Shown here: positions 21,505-29,447 of the stretch, piece after piece
Layout of the letters: each line of letters starts with the position of its first letter
How positions within the stretch are numbered: the stretch's first letter is position 1
From: an uncultured Eubacteriales bacterium
GTDB taxonomy: Bacteria > Bacillota > Clostridia > Christensenellales > CAG-138
NCBI GenBank assembly: GCA_902768995.1
Contig: CACXNN010000001.1
Span: forward strand, 1 to 29,447
DNA: 29,447 bases
Direction: 5' to 3'
Position numbers and translations under genes: made by a program
The notes under the pieces: generated by a model
Seen by the model: only the letters and a program-made list of their open reading frames with translations
Databases searched by the model: none
Told to the model about the DNA's origin: nothing

Positions 21505-22821
21505 ATGAATCAGAAGTACAGCAACTCTATCGGCGTTCTCGTCCCGGAAGTGATGCTCCCGCCCCAGGGAACGGATATGAAGAAGTGGGCCGTGGTGGCC
21601 TGCGACCAGTTCACCTCTCAGAAGGAGTATTGGGAGGAGGCCCGCCAAATCATCGGCGACGCGCCCTCCACGCTGGACCTGATCCTGCCGGAAGCGTACC
21701 TTGGGAGCCCCGACGAGCCCGAGCGCATCGCCAAGATCAAGGCCAACATGAAGGAATACCTGAAGAAGGGGATCCTGCAGAAGCAGCCGGAGGGCTTCGT
21801 GCTCATCGAGCGCACCGCCAACGGCAACACCCGCCACGGTTTGGTCATGGCCCTCGATCTCGAGGAATACGACTACTCCAAGGGTTCCGGCACCCTGATC
21901 CGGGCCACCGAGGGCACCATCGTCTCCCGCATCCCGCCCCGGCTGAAGATCCGGGAAGGCGCGGCGGTGGAGCTGCCCCACATCCTGGTGCTGATCGACG
22001 ACCCGGAGAGGACCGTCATCGAGCCTTTGGTAAAGAAGGCGGCAGAATTGCCTTGCCTCTACGATACGGACCTGATGCTGGGCGGCGGCCACATCTCCGG
22101 CCGGTTGGTGGCGGGGGAGAAGGACGTGGAGAACGTCCTCGCGGCCCTCACCAAGCTGGCCGACAAGGAAGCTTTCGAGAAGAAGTACGGCGATCATCCC
22201 GTGCTCCTCTTCGCCATGGGCGACGGCAACCACAGCCTGGCCACCGCCAAGGCCAACTGGGAGAAGATCAAGGCCGCCCTGCCGGAAGATGAGCGGGCCG
22301 ACCATCCCGCCCGGTACGCCCTCATCGAGCTCAACAACGTCCATGACGAGGGCATCGTCTTCGAGCCCATCCATCGGGTGGTCTTCGGCGTCAACGGCAA
22401 GCTCCTCATCGACGCTCTGACCAAGAAGCTGGCCGAGCAGAACGAGGGCGTCCAGGTGCTCCCCATCGCCAGTGAGGCCGTGGGCGGCGAGAAGCACATC
22501 ATCCCCTTCTTCTATGAGGGGGTGGAGGGCACCTTCGTGGTCAGCGGCCCGGCGGCGCAGCTGGCCGTAGGCACCCTGCAGAACGCCATCGACGCCGTGC
22601 TCAAGGAGCTGGGCGGCGAGGTGGACTACATCCACGGGGACGACGTGGTGAAGGACCTGGCGAAGAAGCCCAACGCCGTGGGTTTCCTGCTCCCCACCAT
22701 GCTCAAGGGCGAGCTGTTCTCCACCGTGGTCTACGACGGCGCCCTGCCCCGCAAGACCTTCTCCATGGGCGAGGCCGCCGAGAAGCGGTACTACCTGGAA
22801 GCGCGGCTGCTGGAGAAATAA
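21505..22821 (+). CDS. DUF1015 family protein
   Basis: A 438-residue soluble protein of the widespread DUF1015 family, full length. Family signatures are the N-terminal DQFTSQKEYWEEAR, the LIRATEGTIVSRIPPR stretch in the middle, and GDGNHSLATAKANWE near 242-256 (MGDGNHS is the most conserved motif). No biochemical function is established; the family recurs near amino-acid metabolism genes in Clostridia, and a nucleotide- or kinase-like role has been suggested for distant relatives only. The ATG at 21505 is preceded by a modest GAGGT site. It is transcribed alone, divergently from the permease operon, and followed by a long stem-loop. Confidence 0.9.
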   Translation: MNQKYSNSIGVLVPEVMLPPQGTDMKKWAVVACDQFTSQKEYWEEARQIIGDAPSTLDLILPEAYLGSPDEPERIAKIKANMKEYLKKGILQKQPEGFVLIERTANGNTRHGLVMALDLEEYDYSKGSGTLIRATEGTIVSRIPPRLKIREGAAVELPHILVLIDDPERTVIEPLVKKAAELPCLYDTDLMLGGGHISGRLVAGEKDVENVLAALTKLADKEAFEKKYGDHPVLLFAMGDGNHSLATAKANWEKIKAALPEDERADHPARYALIELNNVHDEGIVFEPIHRVVFGVNGKLLIDALTKKLAEQNEGVQVLPIASEAVGGEKHIIPFFYEGVEGTFVVSGPAAQLAVGTLQNAIDAVLKELGGEVDYIHGDDVVKDLAKKPNAVGFLLPTMLKGELFSTVVYDGALPRKTFSMGEAAEKRYYLEARLLEK

Positions 22822-22845
22822 AGCAAAAAAGAATCCCATAAAATG

Positions 22846-22877
22846 GCGAAAGGAACGGAGTGATCCGTTCCTTTCGC
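22846..22877. terminator. Stem-loop between the DUF1015 gene and the ferredoxin gene
   Basis: A perfect 14-bp inverted repeat (22846-22859 and 22864-22877) with a GTGA loop, 24 nt after the DUF1015 stop. No T-run follows directly on the plus strand; on the minus strand a TTTTTT run comes about 15 nt after the stem. It probably separates the two convergent units as a terminator or 3' stabiliser. Confidence 0.6.
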
Positions 22878-22972
22878 GTTGGGAGAGAGGGTTTTGGGAT
22901 AGGAAACTTTCCATCTATGGTCAGTCTATCTCGAAAACCTTAAATCAACCTTAAACAATATATGATTTTCTT

Positions 22973-23434
22973 TCAGCGTTTCGCCGTCAGCACGCCCCTT
23001 AGGTCGTAGATGGCGTGGCGGGGGCATTTCACGGCGCACATGCCGCAGGAGAGGCACAGGCTTTCGTCGATAGAGGATAGATCGTCCGCTACCTTCGCCG
23101 CACCGGAGGGGCACACCTTTTCGCAGATGCCGCAGCCGATGCAGGACACCTGGCAGGCGGTCCGGGCAACCTTGCCCGGGTCCCGGTTGGAGCACTTGAC
23201 CACCATGGGGCAGTTCGGGTCGTGGAGATGAATGATCTCCTGGGGGCAGGCGTCCGCACAGGCACCGCAGCCCAGGCACAGGCTCTCGTCCACCTCCGCC
23301 ACGCCGCAGTCGTTGATGGCGATGGCGTCGGCGGGGCAGACGGACACGCAGGCCGCGCAGCCGATGCAGCCGTAGGAGCAACTATCGCTCCGGCAGCCTC
23401 CGTTGCAGGCCACCAATGCAACTTGCTTCTCCAT
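22973..23434 (-). CDS. RnfB-like polyferredoxin with four [4Fe-4S] motifs
   Basis: A 153-residue cytoplasmic iron-sulfur protein with four C-x2-C-x2-C-x3-C-P motifs: Cys 23/26/29/33, 53/56/59/63, 98/101/104/108 and 127/130/133/137. There are further cysteines at 10, 14, 19, 75, 81 and 94. The stretch from CPMVVKCSNRDPGKVARTAC into the third motif is like the C-terminal half of RnfB, but no membrane anchor is present. Its ATG overlaps the xdh stop by one base (TAATG), so it is translated with xdh and probably passes electrons between the molybdenum hydroxylase and YgfK or cellular ferredoxin; that partnership is inferred from the operon. Confidence 0.92.
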   Translation of the reverse strand: MEKQVALVACNGGCRSDSCSYGCIGCAACVSVCPADAIAINDCGVAEVDESLCLGCGACADACPQEIIHLHDPNCPMVVKCSNRDPGKVARTACQVSCIGCGICEKVCPSGAAKVADDLSSIDESLCLSCGMCAVKCPRHAIYDLRGVLTAKR

Positions 23435-26016
23435 TATCGGCCCCTCCTTTCGTAGGGCGTATCAGACAGGGGGAGCTTCGTCCGCCGCTGCCCGTCCAGC
23501 TGATAGTAGGCTTCCGCGATGGCCGGGGCCGTGGGGATGGAGGTGATCTCCCCGATGCCGATGGCCCCGCAGGCCACGTCGAGACCCGGTTTATCCACCA
23601 CGATGGCCTTGATCTCTGGGATCTCGTGGGCCCGGAACAGGCCCAGCTTGCCGAACTTGTCGATGGGCTTGCAGTTGTCGTCGATGGGGTACTGCTCCCG
23701 GAGGGCGTAGCCCATGCTCATGACCACGCCGCCCTCGATCTGCCCCTCGCAGGATTTGGGGTTCACGGCCTTGCCCACGTCGTGGACCGCCACCATGGAC
23801 TCGATCTTGCCGGTCTTTCGATCCAGCACGCACATCTGGGTGGCGTAGCCGTAGGCCACGTGGGACACGGGGTGGGGCACGTCGGCCCCCAGCTTGTCGG
23901 TCTTAGCCAGATACTCCCCATAGAACACCTCGCCGTTCAGCTCCTGCAGCGTCCTGGTCTTCAGGGCCTCCGTCAGCTTTTCGCAGGCCCGGCGGCAGGC
24001 TTCGCCGGTGATCAGGGTTTGGCGGGAACCGGAGGAGTCGCCGGAGTCCGGGGCGATCCAGGTGTTGGACCGCTCGTAGACGATATCGTCCCGCTGTAGC
24101 GGCGTGTTGGTCACCACCATCTGGACGAGGACGGTCCCAAGACCCTGGCCGATGCAGGAGGCGCCGGCGTAGATATGGACCTTGGCGTCGTCCTCCACGA
24201 TGAGTTTGCAGCGGCCCCAGTCCGGGAGCCCCACGCCCACGCCGGAGTTCTTCATGGCGGAGGCGAGGCCCACCGGCTTCCCGGCGGCTACGGCGGCGTC
24301 GTAGTAGGGTTTGATGGCCTCCAACGTCTCCACGAGGCCCGTCTCCGGCCCCACGATCTGGCCGTTGGGCAGCTCCTGCCCGGGCCGGATGGCGTTCCTA
24401 TAGCGGATCTCCCAGGGGGAGATGCCGATCCTCTCCGCCATCTCGTTGAGCAACGATTCGATGGCGAAGCAGGTCTGGGTCACGCCGAAGCCACGGAAAG
24501 CCCCGGCGGGGGGATTGTTGGTGTAGTAGGCCGTGCCCTCGATTTCGAAGTTCTGGTAGTTGTAGGGGCCGGAGGCGTGGGTGCAGGCCCGTTCCAGCAC
24601 GGGGCCGCCCAGGGAGGCGAAGGCGCCGGTGTCGGAGTAGACGGAGGCCTTCACGCCCTGGATGATGCCGTTTTCGTCGCAGCCGATGGTGAAATCCATC
24701 CAGAAGGGGTGGCGCTTGGGGTGGATAAGGAGGCTCTCCGCCCGGCTCAGCTTCACCTTCACGGCCCGGCCTGTGAGGTGGGTGATGAGGGCCGCGTGGT
24801 GCTGGACCGTCATGTCCTCCTTGCCGCCGAAGCCGCCGCCCACCAGCTGGTTCTGGACCCGGACCTTGTCGCTGCCCAAGAGAATCTTGCACTCGTGGAG
24901 GGTGGTGTGGGAGGACTGGTCCGTGGACAATACGCGCACGTACCCGTCCTCGTCCCTATACGCTACGGCGCACTCGGGTTCCAGGAAGGCGTGCTCCGTC
25001 CAGGGGGTCTCGAAGTGCTTGGAGATCACGTATTTCGACCGGGCGATGGCCCCCGTGGCGTCGCCCCGGCTCACGTGCTTGTAGGCCTGGACGTTGTTTT
25101 CCTCCTCGTCGAAGACCCGGGGCGCGTCGGGTTCCTTGGCCTCCTCGGGGCCGTGGACGGCGGGCAGGGGCTCGTAGGTCACCTTCACCAGCTTCTTGGC
25201 CTTCTCCAGGGTCTCCTGATCCTCGGCCACCACGAGGGCGATGGGGTCCCCCAGCCAGTGGGTCAGGCCCCCCACGGGGATGAGGGAGTACTGGTCGTGC
25301 TTGATATGGCCCACCTTGTTCTCCCCGGGGATGTCCTCGGCGGTGAGCACCGCCACCACCCCGGGTAGGGCCTTGGCCTTGCTTATGTCGATCCCCAGCA
25401 CCCGGGCCCGGGGGTACTGGCTCCGGACCGCGGAGCCGTAGGTCATGCCGGGCAAATACCAGTCGTCCGGGTACTTGCCGTAGCCCAGCACCTTTTCCTC
25501 CACGTCCAGCCGGTGGACGCTGCTGCCCAGCTTCCAATCGGCCTCGGAGGGCTCCGGGATCACGCCCGCCTTCTTCAGCTGCGCCGCCAGCTCGATGGCC
25601 TTGATGATCTTTACGTAGCCCGTGCAGCGGCAGTAGTTGTTGCGGATGGCGTAGCGCATCTGCTCCTCCGTGGGGTCCTCCACCTTGTCGAGGAGCGCCT
25701 TGGTGCAGAGGACCATGCCCGGGATGCAAAAGCCGCACTGGACGGCCCCGGCTTCTCCGTAGGCGTAGGTGTAGAGCTTCTTCTCAAAGTCGGAAAGCCC
25801 CTCCACGGTGATGACGTGCCTGCCCTCGAGCGCGTCCGTCTTGGGCACGCAGGCCCGGCAGGTCTCCCCGTCGATGAGCACGGTACAGGCCCCGCAGGCC
25901 CCTTCGGAGCAGCCGTCCTTCACGGAGGTGAGCTGAAGCTCGTCCCGCAAAAACCGCAGCAGGGTCTGGTTCTTCTTAGCCGTGACCGCCTGTCCGTTCA
26001 CAAAGAATGTAGCCAT
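23434..26016 (-). CDS. xdh: Selenium-dependent xanthine dehydrogenase-type molybdenum hydroxylase (XdhD-like fusion)
   Basis: An 860-residue molybdenum hydroxylase in which the iron-sulfur and molybdenum subunits are fused. The N-terminal 150 residues carry the plant-type [2Fe-2S] cysteines (C36, C41, C44, C53) and the second cluster (C94, C97, C129, C131). From about residue 170 follows the aldehyde oxidase/xanthine dehydrogenase molybdopterin domain (hammerhead, then QNQLVGGGFGGKED, PPAGAFRGFG) with the catalytic glutamate in GIGEI (about E823). The FAD subunit is absent, so electrons must leave through other proteins. This fused form beside ygfK and ssnA is the one predicted to contain a labile selenium cofactor and to act on purines such as hypoxanthine or xanthine. 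The ATG has AAGGAG, overlapping the ygfK stop. Confidence 0.93.
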   Translation of the reverse strand: MATFFVNGQAVTAKKNQTLLRFLRDELQLTSVKDGCSEGACGACTVLIDGETCRACVPKTDALEGRHVITVEGLSDFEKKLYTYAYGEAGAVQCGFCIPGMVLCTKALLDKVEDPTEEQMRYAIRNNYCRCTGYVKIIKAIELAAQLKKAGVIPEPSEADWKLGSSVHRLDVEEKVLGYGKYPDDWYLPGMTYGSAVRSQYPRARVLGIDISKAKALPGVVAVLTAEDIPGENKVGHIKHDQYSLIPVGGLTHWLGDPIALVVAEDQETLEKAKKLVKVTYEPLPAVHGPEEAKEPDAPRVFDEEENNVQAYKHVSRGDATGAIARSKYVISKHFETPWTEHAFLEPECAVAYRDEDGYVRVLSTDQSSHTTLHECKILLGSDKVRVQNQLVGGGFGGKEDMTVQHHAALITHLTGRAVKVKLSRAESLLIHPKRHPFWMDFTIGCDENGIIQGVKASVYSDTGAFASLGGPVLERACTHASGPYNYQNFEIEGTAYYTNNPPAGAFRGFGVTQTCFAIESLLNEMAERIGISPWEIRYRNAIRPGQELPNGQIVGPETGLVETLEAIKPYYDAAVAAGKPVGLASAMKNSGVGVGLPDWGRCKLIVEDDAKVHIYAGASCIGQGLGTVLVQMVVTNTPLQRDDIVYERSNTWIAPDSGDSSGSRQTLITGEACRRACEKLTEALKTRTLQELNGEVFYGEYLAKTDKLGADVPHPVSHVAYGYATQMCVLDRKTGKIESMVAVHDVGKAVNPKSCEGQIEGGVVMSMGYALREQYPIDDNCKPIDKFGKLGLFRAHEIPEIKAIVVDKPGLDVACGAIGIGEITSIPTAPAIAEAYYQLDGQRRTKLPLSDTPYERRGR

Positions 26017-26025
26017 AGTTCTCCT

Positions 26026-28809
26026 TTAGACCAGCAGGTAGGGGTAGTCCTTCAGCACCGTCAGGATCAGCACCTCGATATCCTTGTCGAGATCGTTCTC
26101 CTTGGCGAGGTCGTATTTCTTCTCTATGCCGTTCAACCGGACCTTCACCTGCTTCCGCTTCAGGCTGGTCACGCAGAAGCCCTGGTTGGTGCTGTCCGCG
26201 AAGTCCTTCTCGTTCTCGAACAGGGTGAACTTGTCCTTGTAGGGCCGGGAGGCGTAGGGACAGAAGGAGGCGCAGTTGCCGCACTCGTTGCAGAGGTAAT
26301 CGAGGTGCAAAATCTGGGGCTCCTTTTTGCCAGGCACCCGGATGGCGGCGTTAGCCCGGTTGGGGCACACGGACACGCAGTTTTCGCAGAGTTCGTTGCA
26401 GTGCATGCACACGTCCTCCGGGTCGCCCTCAAGCTTCACCAGGCTCTTGCGCTCCACGAGCTTCCCTTCGCCCACCTCCGCGCCCTTGGGCAGGGCGTAG
26501 GACCGGGCCTCGCCCACGATGGCCTCCGTGGCCGCCAAGGCGTCCGCCATGGCTTCCACCACAGTGGCGGGGCCCCGCCGGGCGTCGCCCAGGACGAAGA
26601 TCTTCCCATTCCGCAGCACGGGCCGCCCCTTCTCGTTGAGACCGGCGCCGTAGGAGAGGAGCAGGTCGGTGTCCACCTTCTCGCCCAGGGAGGCGATGAG
26701 GGCGGAGCAGGGGAGGGAGACCTCCTCGCCCGTGTCCACGGGGCTCCGGCGGCCGGAGGCGTCCGGCTCGCCCAGGACCATCCGATGGCAGAGCAGGCTT
26801 TCCCCGTCAGCCTTTACGGGGGCCAGCAGCTCCTTGAACTGCACGCCCTCCTTCAGAGCGAGGAGCATCTCCTCCTCGTCGGCGGGCATGTACTTCTTGG
26901 TGCGGCGGTAGACGATGGACACATCCTTCACGCCGGGCACCCGCAGGGCCGCCCGGGCGCAGTCCATGGCCGTGTTGCCCGCGCCGATGACGATCACGTG
27001 CTCGCCCAACTCCACGGGGTCGTTCCGCTTCAGGGCCTTCAAAAAATCGATGGCGTTGTATTCCTTCCCGCCGATGTCCAGCTGGGAGGCCTTCTCGGCG
27101 CCCACGGCCAGCAGGATGTAGTCGTACTCCTTCTCGAGCTCGCTCAGGGCGGGGGCGGGGGCGCCCAGCACGAAGTTCGCCCCCAGGGAGGAGATGAGCT
27201 TCACGTCCCGGTCGATAGCCGCCGCCGGGATGCGGAAGGCGGGGATCACGTGGCGGACGGTGCCGCCCAGCTCCTTCTCCTTCTCGAACACGGTGACCTT
27301 GGCCCCTGCCCGGGAAAGATAGAAGGCCGCCGCCATGCCCGCGGGGCCGCCGCCGACCACGGCCACCCTGGCCTTCGTCAGATGCTCCTTCTTCACGCCC
27401 CGGGCCATGAGAGCCCCGAAGCCCTTCCGGGCGGCGGTGAGCTTCGCTTTGCGGATGTTCACACTCTCGTCGTAGAAGTTCCGGGTGCAGCGGCTCATGC
27501 AGGGATGGGCGCAGATGGTGCCCGTGATGAAGGGCAGGGCGTTCTTTTCCGTGATGAGCTTCAACGATTCGGGGTACTTGCCCTTCTCGTTCAGGGCCAG
27601 GTACCCGGGGATGTCCTGATGGATGGGGCAGCCGCCCTGGCAGGGGGCCGTGAAGCAGCTGAGAAGCGGCACCTGCTCCTGGCTCTTGCGGCTGGGCAGG
27701 GGCTTGATGGGCTTGCGGTGGTGCACGTCCTGGGCCGCCTTGTCGGAGAGGGCCCGGACCGCGGCGGGATTGACGCCCGTGAAGGGCTTGTAGGCGCAGC
27801 GGGAGACCTCGTTCGCCAGCTCCCTGAACCGGTCGTAGCCGCCGGGCTTCAGGATGGTGGTGGCCACGGTGATGGGCCAGATGCCCGCCCTAAAGAGGGC
27901 CTTCAGGTTGAAGGCGTCCGCACCGCCGGAGAAGGACAGCCGAAGCTTCCCGTCGAACTCCTCCGCCATGCGGGCGGCCATCTCGATGGTCAAGAGGTAC
28001 AGGGACTTGCCGCTCATGTACATCTCCTCGCTGGGGAGCTCGCCCGCCTTCACGTCCACGGGGCAGGTGTTGCTGAGCTTCAGGCCGAAGGTGACGCCGT
28101 TGTCCGCCGCCAGCTTGATAAGCCGGTGGAACATGGGCACCGCGTCCTTGTACTGCAGGTCCTCCCTGAAGTGGTGATCGTCGAAGGACACGTAGTCGAA
28201 CCCGGCTTCGTCCAGGCGCTTCCGGGCGAAGTCGTAGCCCAAAATGGTGGGGTTGCACTTCACCAGGGTGTGGAGCTTCTTCTCGGTGATGAGGTAGCTG
28301 GCGATACTCTCGATCTCCTGGGGCGGGCAGCCGTGGAGGGTGGAGATGGTGACGCTGGTGCAAATATGGGGGTCGATGCCGTCGATGTAGTCGGCAAGCT
28401 CCGGCAGCTGCTTTTTGGCTTCCTGGATAGCTTTCTGGAACGCTTCCGTCCGGGAGGCGTCCTTCATGCCCTCGATGAAGGTATCGATCTTCTCCGTCTT
28501 GATCCCGGCCAGATCGTAGCCCACGCTCATGTTGAACATGAACCCGTTGGGGTCCCCGAGATGCCAGAGCTTGGAGATGATCTTGATGACCACGTAGGCG
28601 TTCACGTACTCCGTGAAGGCCTGGGGCACGGTGAGCTCCGTGGACCACTCGCAGTTGTAGCCCTCGTCGTCCGCCTTGATGCAGGGCCGGTTGATGCATC
28701 GGGCCAGGTCCTCGCCATCCATCTTCTGGACCGTCTTCAGCTCGAAGAACCGGGCCCCGGTGAAGTACCCGGCCACGATGTTCTCCGAAAGCTGGGTGTT
28801 GGGGCCCAC
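26026..28809 (-). CDS. ygfK: YgfK-type iron-sulfur flavoprotein (putative selenate reductase subunit), main body out of frame with its start
   Basis: The 927 codons open from 28809 hold nearly all of YgfK. First comes a dihydroorotate dehydrogenase-like barrel (to about 390). Next is a glutamate synthase small-subunit-like iron-sulfur part (CFTAPCQGGCP, CAHPCMSRCTRNF), then two FAD/NAD(P) Rossmann domains (VAVVGGGPAGMAAAF and VIVIGAGNTAMDCA). Last is a C-terminal ferredoxin domain (CMHCNELCENCVSVCP and CNECGNCASFCP). Homologues are about 1000 residues and are thought to carry electrons for the selenium-dependent hydroxylase; the name selenate reductase is historical. The frame begins at a GTG without ribosome site, in the middle of a conserved region, so this is not the true start; the real one lies at 28942 in another frame. 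Unless the break is an assembly error, the gene is inactive. Confidence 0.88.
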   Translation of the reverse strand: MGPNTQLSENIVAGYFTGARFFELKTVQKMDGEDLARCINRPCIKADDEGYNCEWSTELTVPQAFTEYVNAYVVIKIISKLWHLGDPNGFMFNMSVGYDLAGIKTEKIDTFIEGMKDASRTEAFQKAIQEAKKQLPELADYIDGIDPHICTSVTISTLHGCPPQEIESIASYLITEKKLHTLVKCNPTILGYDFARKRLDEAGFDYVSFDDHHFREDLQYKDAVPMFHRLIKLAADNGVTFGLKLSNTCPVDVKAGELPSEEMYMSGKSLYLLTIEMAARMAEEFDGKLRLSFSGGADAFNLKALFRAGIWPITVATTILKPGGYDRFRELANEVSRCAYKPFTGVNPAAVRALSDKAAQDVHHRKPIKPLPSRKSQEQVPLLSCFTAPCQGGCPIHQDIPGYLALNEKGKYPESLKLITEKNALPFITGTICAHPCMSRCTRNFYDESVNIRKAKLTAARKGFGALMARGVKKEHLTKARVAVVGGGPAGMAAAFYLSRAGAKVTVFEKEKELGGTVRHVIPAFRIPAAAIDRDVKLISSLGANFVLGAPAPALSELEKEYDYILLAVGAEKASQLDIGGKEYNAIDFLKALKRNDPVELGEHVIVIGAGNTAMDCARAALRVPGVKDVSIVYRRTKKYMPADEEEMLLALKEGVQFKELLAPVKADGESLLCHRMVLGEPDASGRRSPVDTGEEVSLPCSALIASLGEKVDTDLLLSYGAGLNEKGRPVLRNGKIFVLGDARRGPATVVEAMADALAATEAIVGEARSYALPKGAEVGEGKLVERKSLVKLEGDPEDVCMHCNELCENCVSVCPNRANAAIRVPGKKEPQILHLDYLCNECGNCASFCPYASRPYKDKFTLFENEKDFADSTNQGFCVTSLKRKQVKVRLNGIEKKYDLAKENDLDKDIEVLILTVLKDYPYLLV

Positions 28810-28810
28810 C

Positions 28811-28942
28811 GAACAGGGGCAGCCCCGGCCGCTCCGCCTCGTATTTGGCGTGGACGCCGAAGACGGTGCCCTCCTGGGCGTACTCCGTCAGCACCCGGTC
28901 GAGGAGCTTGTCAAAGGGAATGGGGTTCATCCGTTCGCTCAT
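28811..28942 (-). pseudogene. ygfK: N-terminal codons of ygfK, separated from the rest by a frameshift and small deletion
   Basis: ATG 28942 has AGGAGG about 9 nt upstream, and the 44 codons read MNPIPFDKLLDRVLTEYAQ and VFGVHAKYEAERPGLPLF, the expected start of YgfK. After F44 the conserved sequence continues one base out of frame (VGPNTQLSENIV). Homologues have roughly ten further residues here, ending in a PxGPAAGP-like loop; ours lacks the AAG and most of what precedes it. So the break looks like a deletion whose length is not a multiple of three, not just a lost base. Confidence 0.75.
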
Positions 28943-28963
28943 AGGTCATATCCTCCTGAAACT

Positions 28964-29447
28964 TTATCCGTTGTAGCTGTCGAGGGCCTTCCAGAGCTTC
29001 ACGCTCTCCTCCATGGTGTGGGCGTTGATGGCCTCCTCGTCGATGCCCACCAGCTTCCGATCCTGCATGAGGATGCGGCCCGCGCACATGGTGAATTCGC
29101 ACTGGCGGCCCGTCATGCCGAAGATCATGTGGCCGTCGATGTTGTCCCCGGAGAAGGGGGAGAAGGGCTTGTAGTCCATGACGATCACGTCCGCGGCGTA
29201 GCCCTCCTTCAGCTTCCCCAGCCTGTCGGGGAAGTACTTCGAAGCGATCTTCGCGTTGTTCTCAAAGAGCATCTTGGTCACCTCGCCCCAGGCCACGTTG
29301 GGCATGCAGGCGTTGTGCCGCTGGATGATGAGGCTCACCTTCAACGCCTCCAGCATGTCGAAGGTGTAGCTGTCGGTGCCCATGCCCACCAGGATGTCCT
29401 TGGCCATCATCTGGCGGATGGGGGAGCAGCCCACGGCGTTGCCCATG
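28964..29447 (-). CDS. ssnA: SsnA-type putative aminohydrolase, N-terminal part outside the window
   Basis: The last 160 residues of an amidohydrolase-superfamily enzyme (full length about 440). The visible part starts at the conserved NMGNAVGCSPIRQM region and includes ILVGMGTDSYTFDM, whose aspartate would bind the catalytic metal, then the C-terminal composite beta domain (KLKEGYAADVIVMDYKPFSPF). SsnA is found with ygfK and selenium-dependent xanthine dehydrogenase and is presumed to deaminate or open a purine-derived ring; the substrate is unproven. The ATG visible at 29446 is internal. It is followed 21 nt later by ygfK, with a strong AGGAGG in the gap, so it is the first visible gene of the purine operon. 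Confidence 0.92.
   Translation of the reverse strand, partial: MGNAVGCSPIRQMMAKDILVGMGTDSYTFDMLEALKVSLIIQRHNACMPNVAWGEVTKMLFENNAKIASKYFPDRLGKLKEGYAADVIVMDYKPFSPFSGDNIDGHMIFGMTGRQCEFTMCAGRILMQDRKLVGIDEEAINAHTMEESVKLWKALDSYNG

Noticed and set aside
25513..28944. A 1143-codon open frame on the plus strand opposite xdh and ygfK
   Set aside because: Antisense shadow with the same biased composition and no recognisable motif; the minus strand encodes clear cofactor-binding motifs.

Overview
The window comes from a GC-rich, Gram-positive anaerobe of the class Clostridia. The evidence is purine-rich GGAGG-type ribosome binding sites before nearly every gene, sigma-A promoters, an encoded CCA end on the tRNA-Thr gene, lipoprotein and CotH-type surface proteins, and two hallmark amino-acid and purine fermentation pathways (coenzyme-B12-dependent ornithine degradation and a selenium-dependent molybdenum hydroxylase cluster). 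The genus cannot be fixed from the sequence; a gut or rumen Oscillospirales- or Christensenellales-like lineage is a guess.

Layout. 1-897 is the end of the housekeeping sigma factor rpoD, followed by a stem-loop and a seven-helix membrane protein of unknown function. 1629-2182 is an RNA region on the minus strand: tRNA-Thr(CGT), a tRNA-Pro(CGG)-like gene with a non-matching 5' acceptor strand, and two nested palindromes whose arms copy the 3' end of that tRNA-Pro, separated by strong terminator-like hairpins. 2243-3016 is a membrane-anchored peptidoglycan-binding protein. 3141-12118 is one minus-strand operon, argF-ord-ortA-ortB-oraS-oraE-(GlmL/MutL-type reactivase)-orr, which carries the complete oxidative ornithine branch: ornithine, racemised to D-ornithine, rearranged to 2,4-diaminopentanoate, oxidised to 2-amino-4-oxopentanoate, and cleaved by CoA to acetyl-CoA and alanine. 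Genes overlap or nearly touch except for a 180-nt gap with two palindromes after oraE. The leading carbamoyltransferase may supply ornithine from citrulline. A good sigma-A promoter with a perfect 9-bp dyad over its -10 box precedes argF.

12373-17691 holds a secreted cysteine amidase-like protein, a HAD phosphatase converging on it with a 64-bp overlap, and a plus-strand operon of a YgjP-type metallohydrolase, a DNPH1-like nucleotide N-hydrolase and a large lipoprotein (three lamin-tail domains, a chitobiase C-terminal-like domain and CotH kinase). 17747-19108 is an SLC13/ArsB-superfamily carboxylate or ion transporter with a near-perfect CcpA cre site upstream. 19313-21374 is a three-gene membrane/surface operon of unknown role headed by an MFS permease. 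21505-22821 is a DUF1015 protein read divergently from it.

22973-29447 is a second minus-strand operon, ssnA (cut by the window end)-ygfK-xdh-polyferredoxin, typical of selenium-dependent purine catabolism. Here ygfK is out of frame after about 44 codons, apparently with a small deletion that also removes a conserved glycine-rich stretch. This is either a real lesion or an assembly error and deserves a check.
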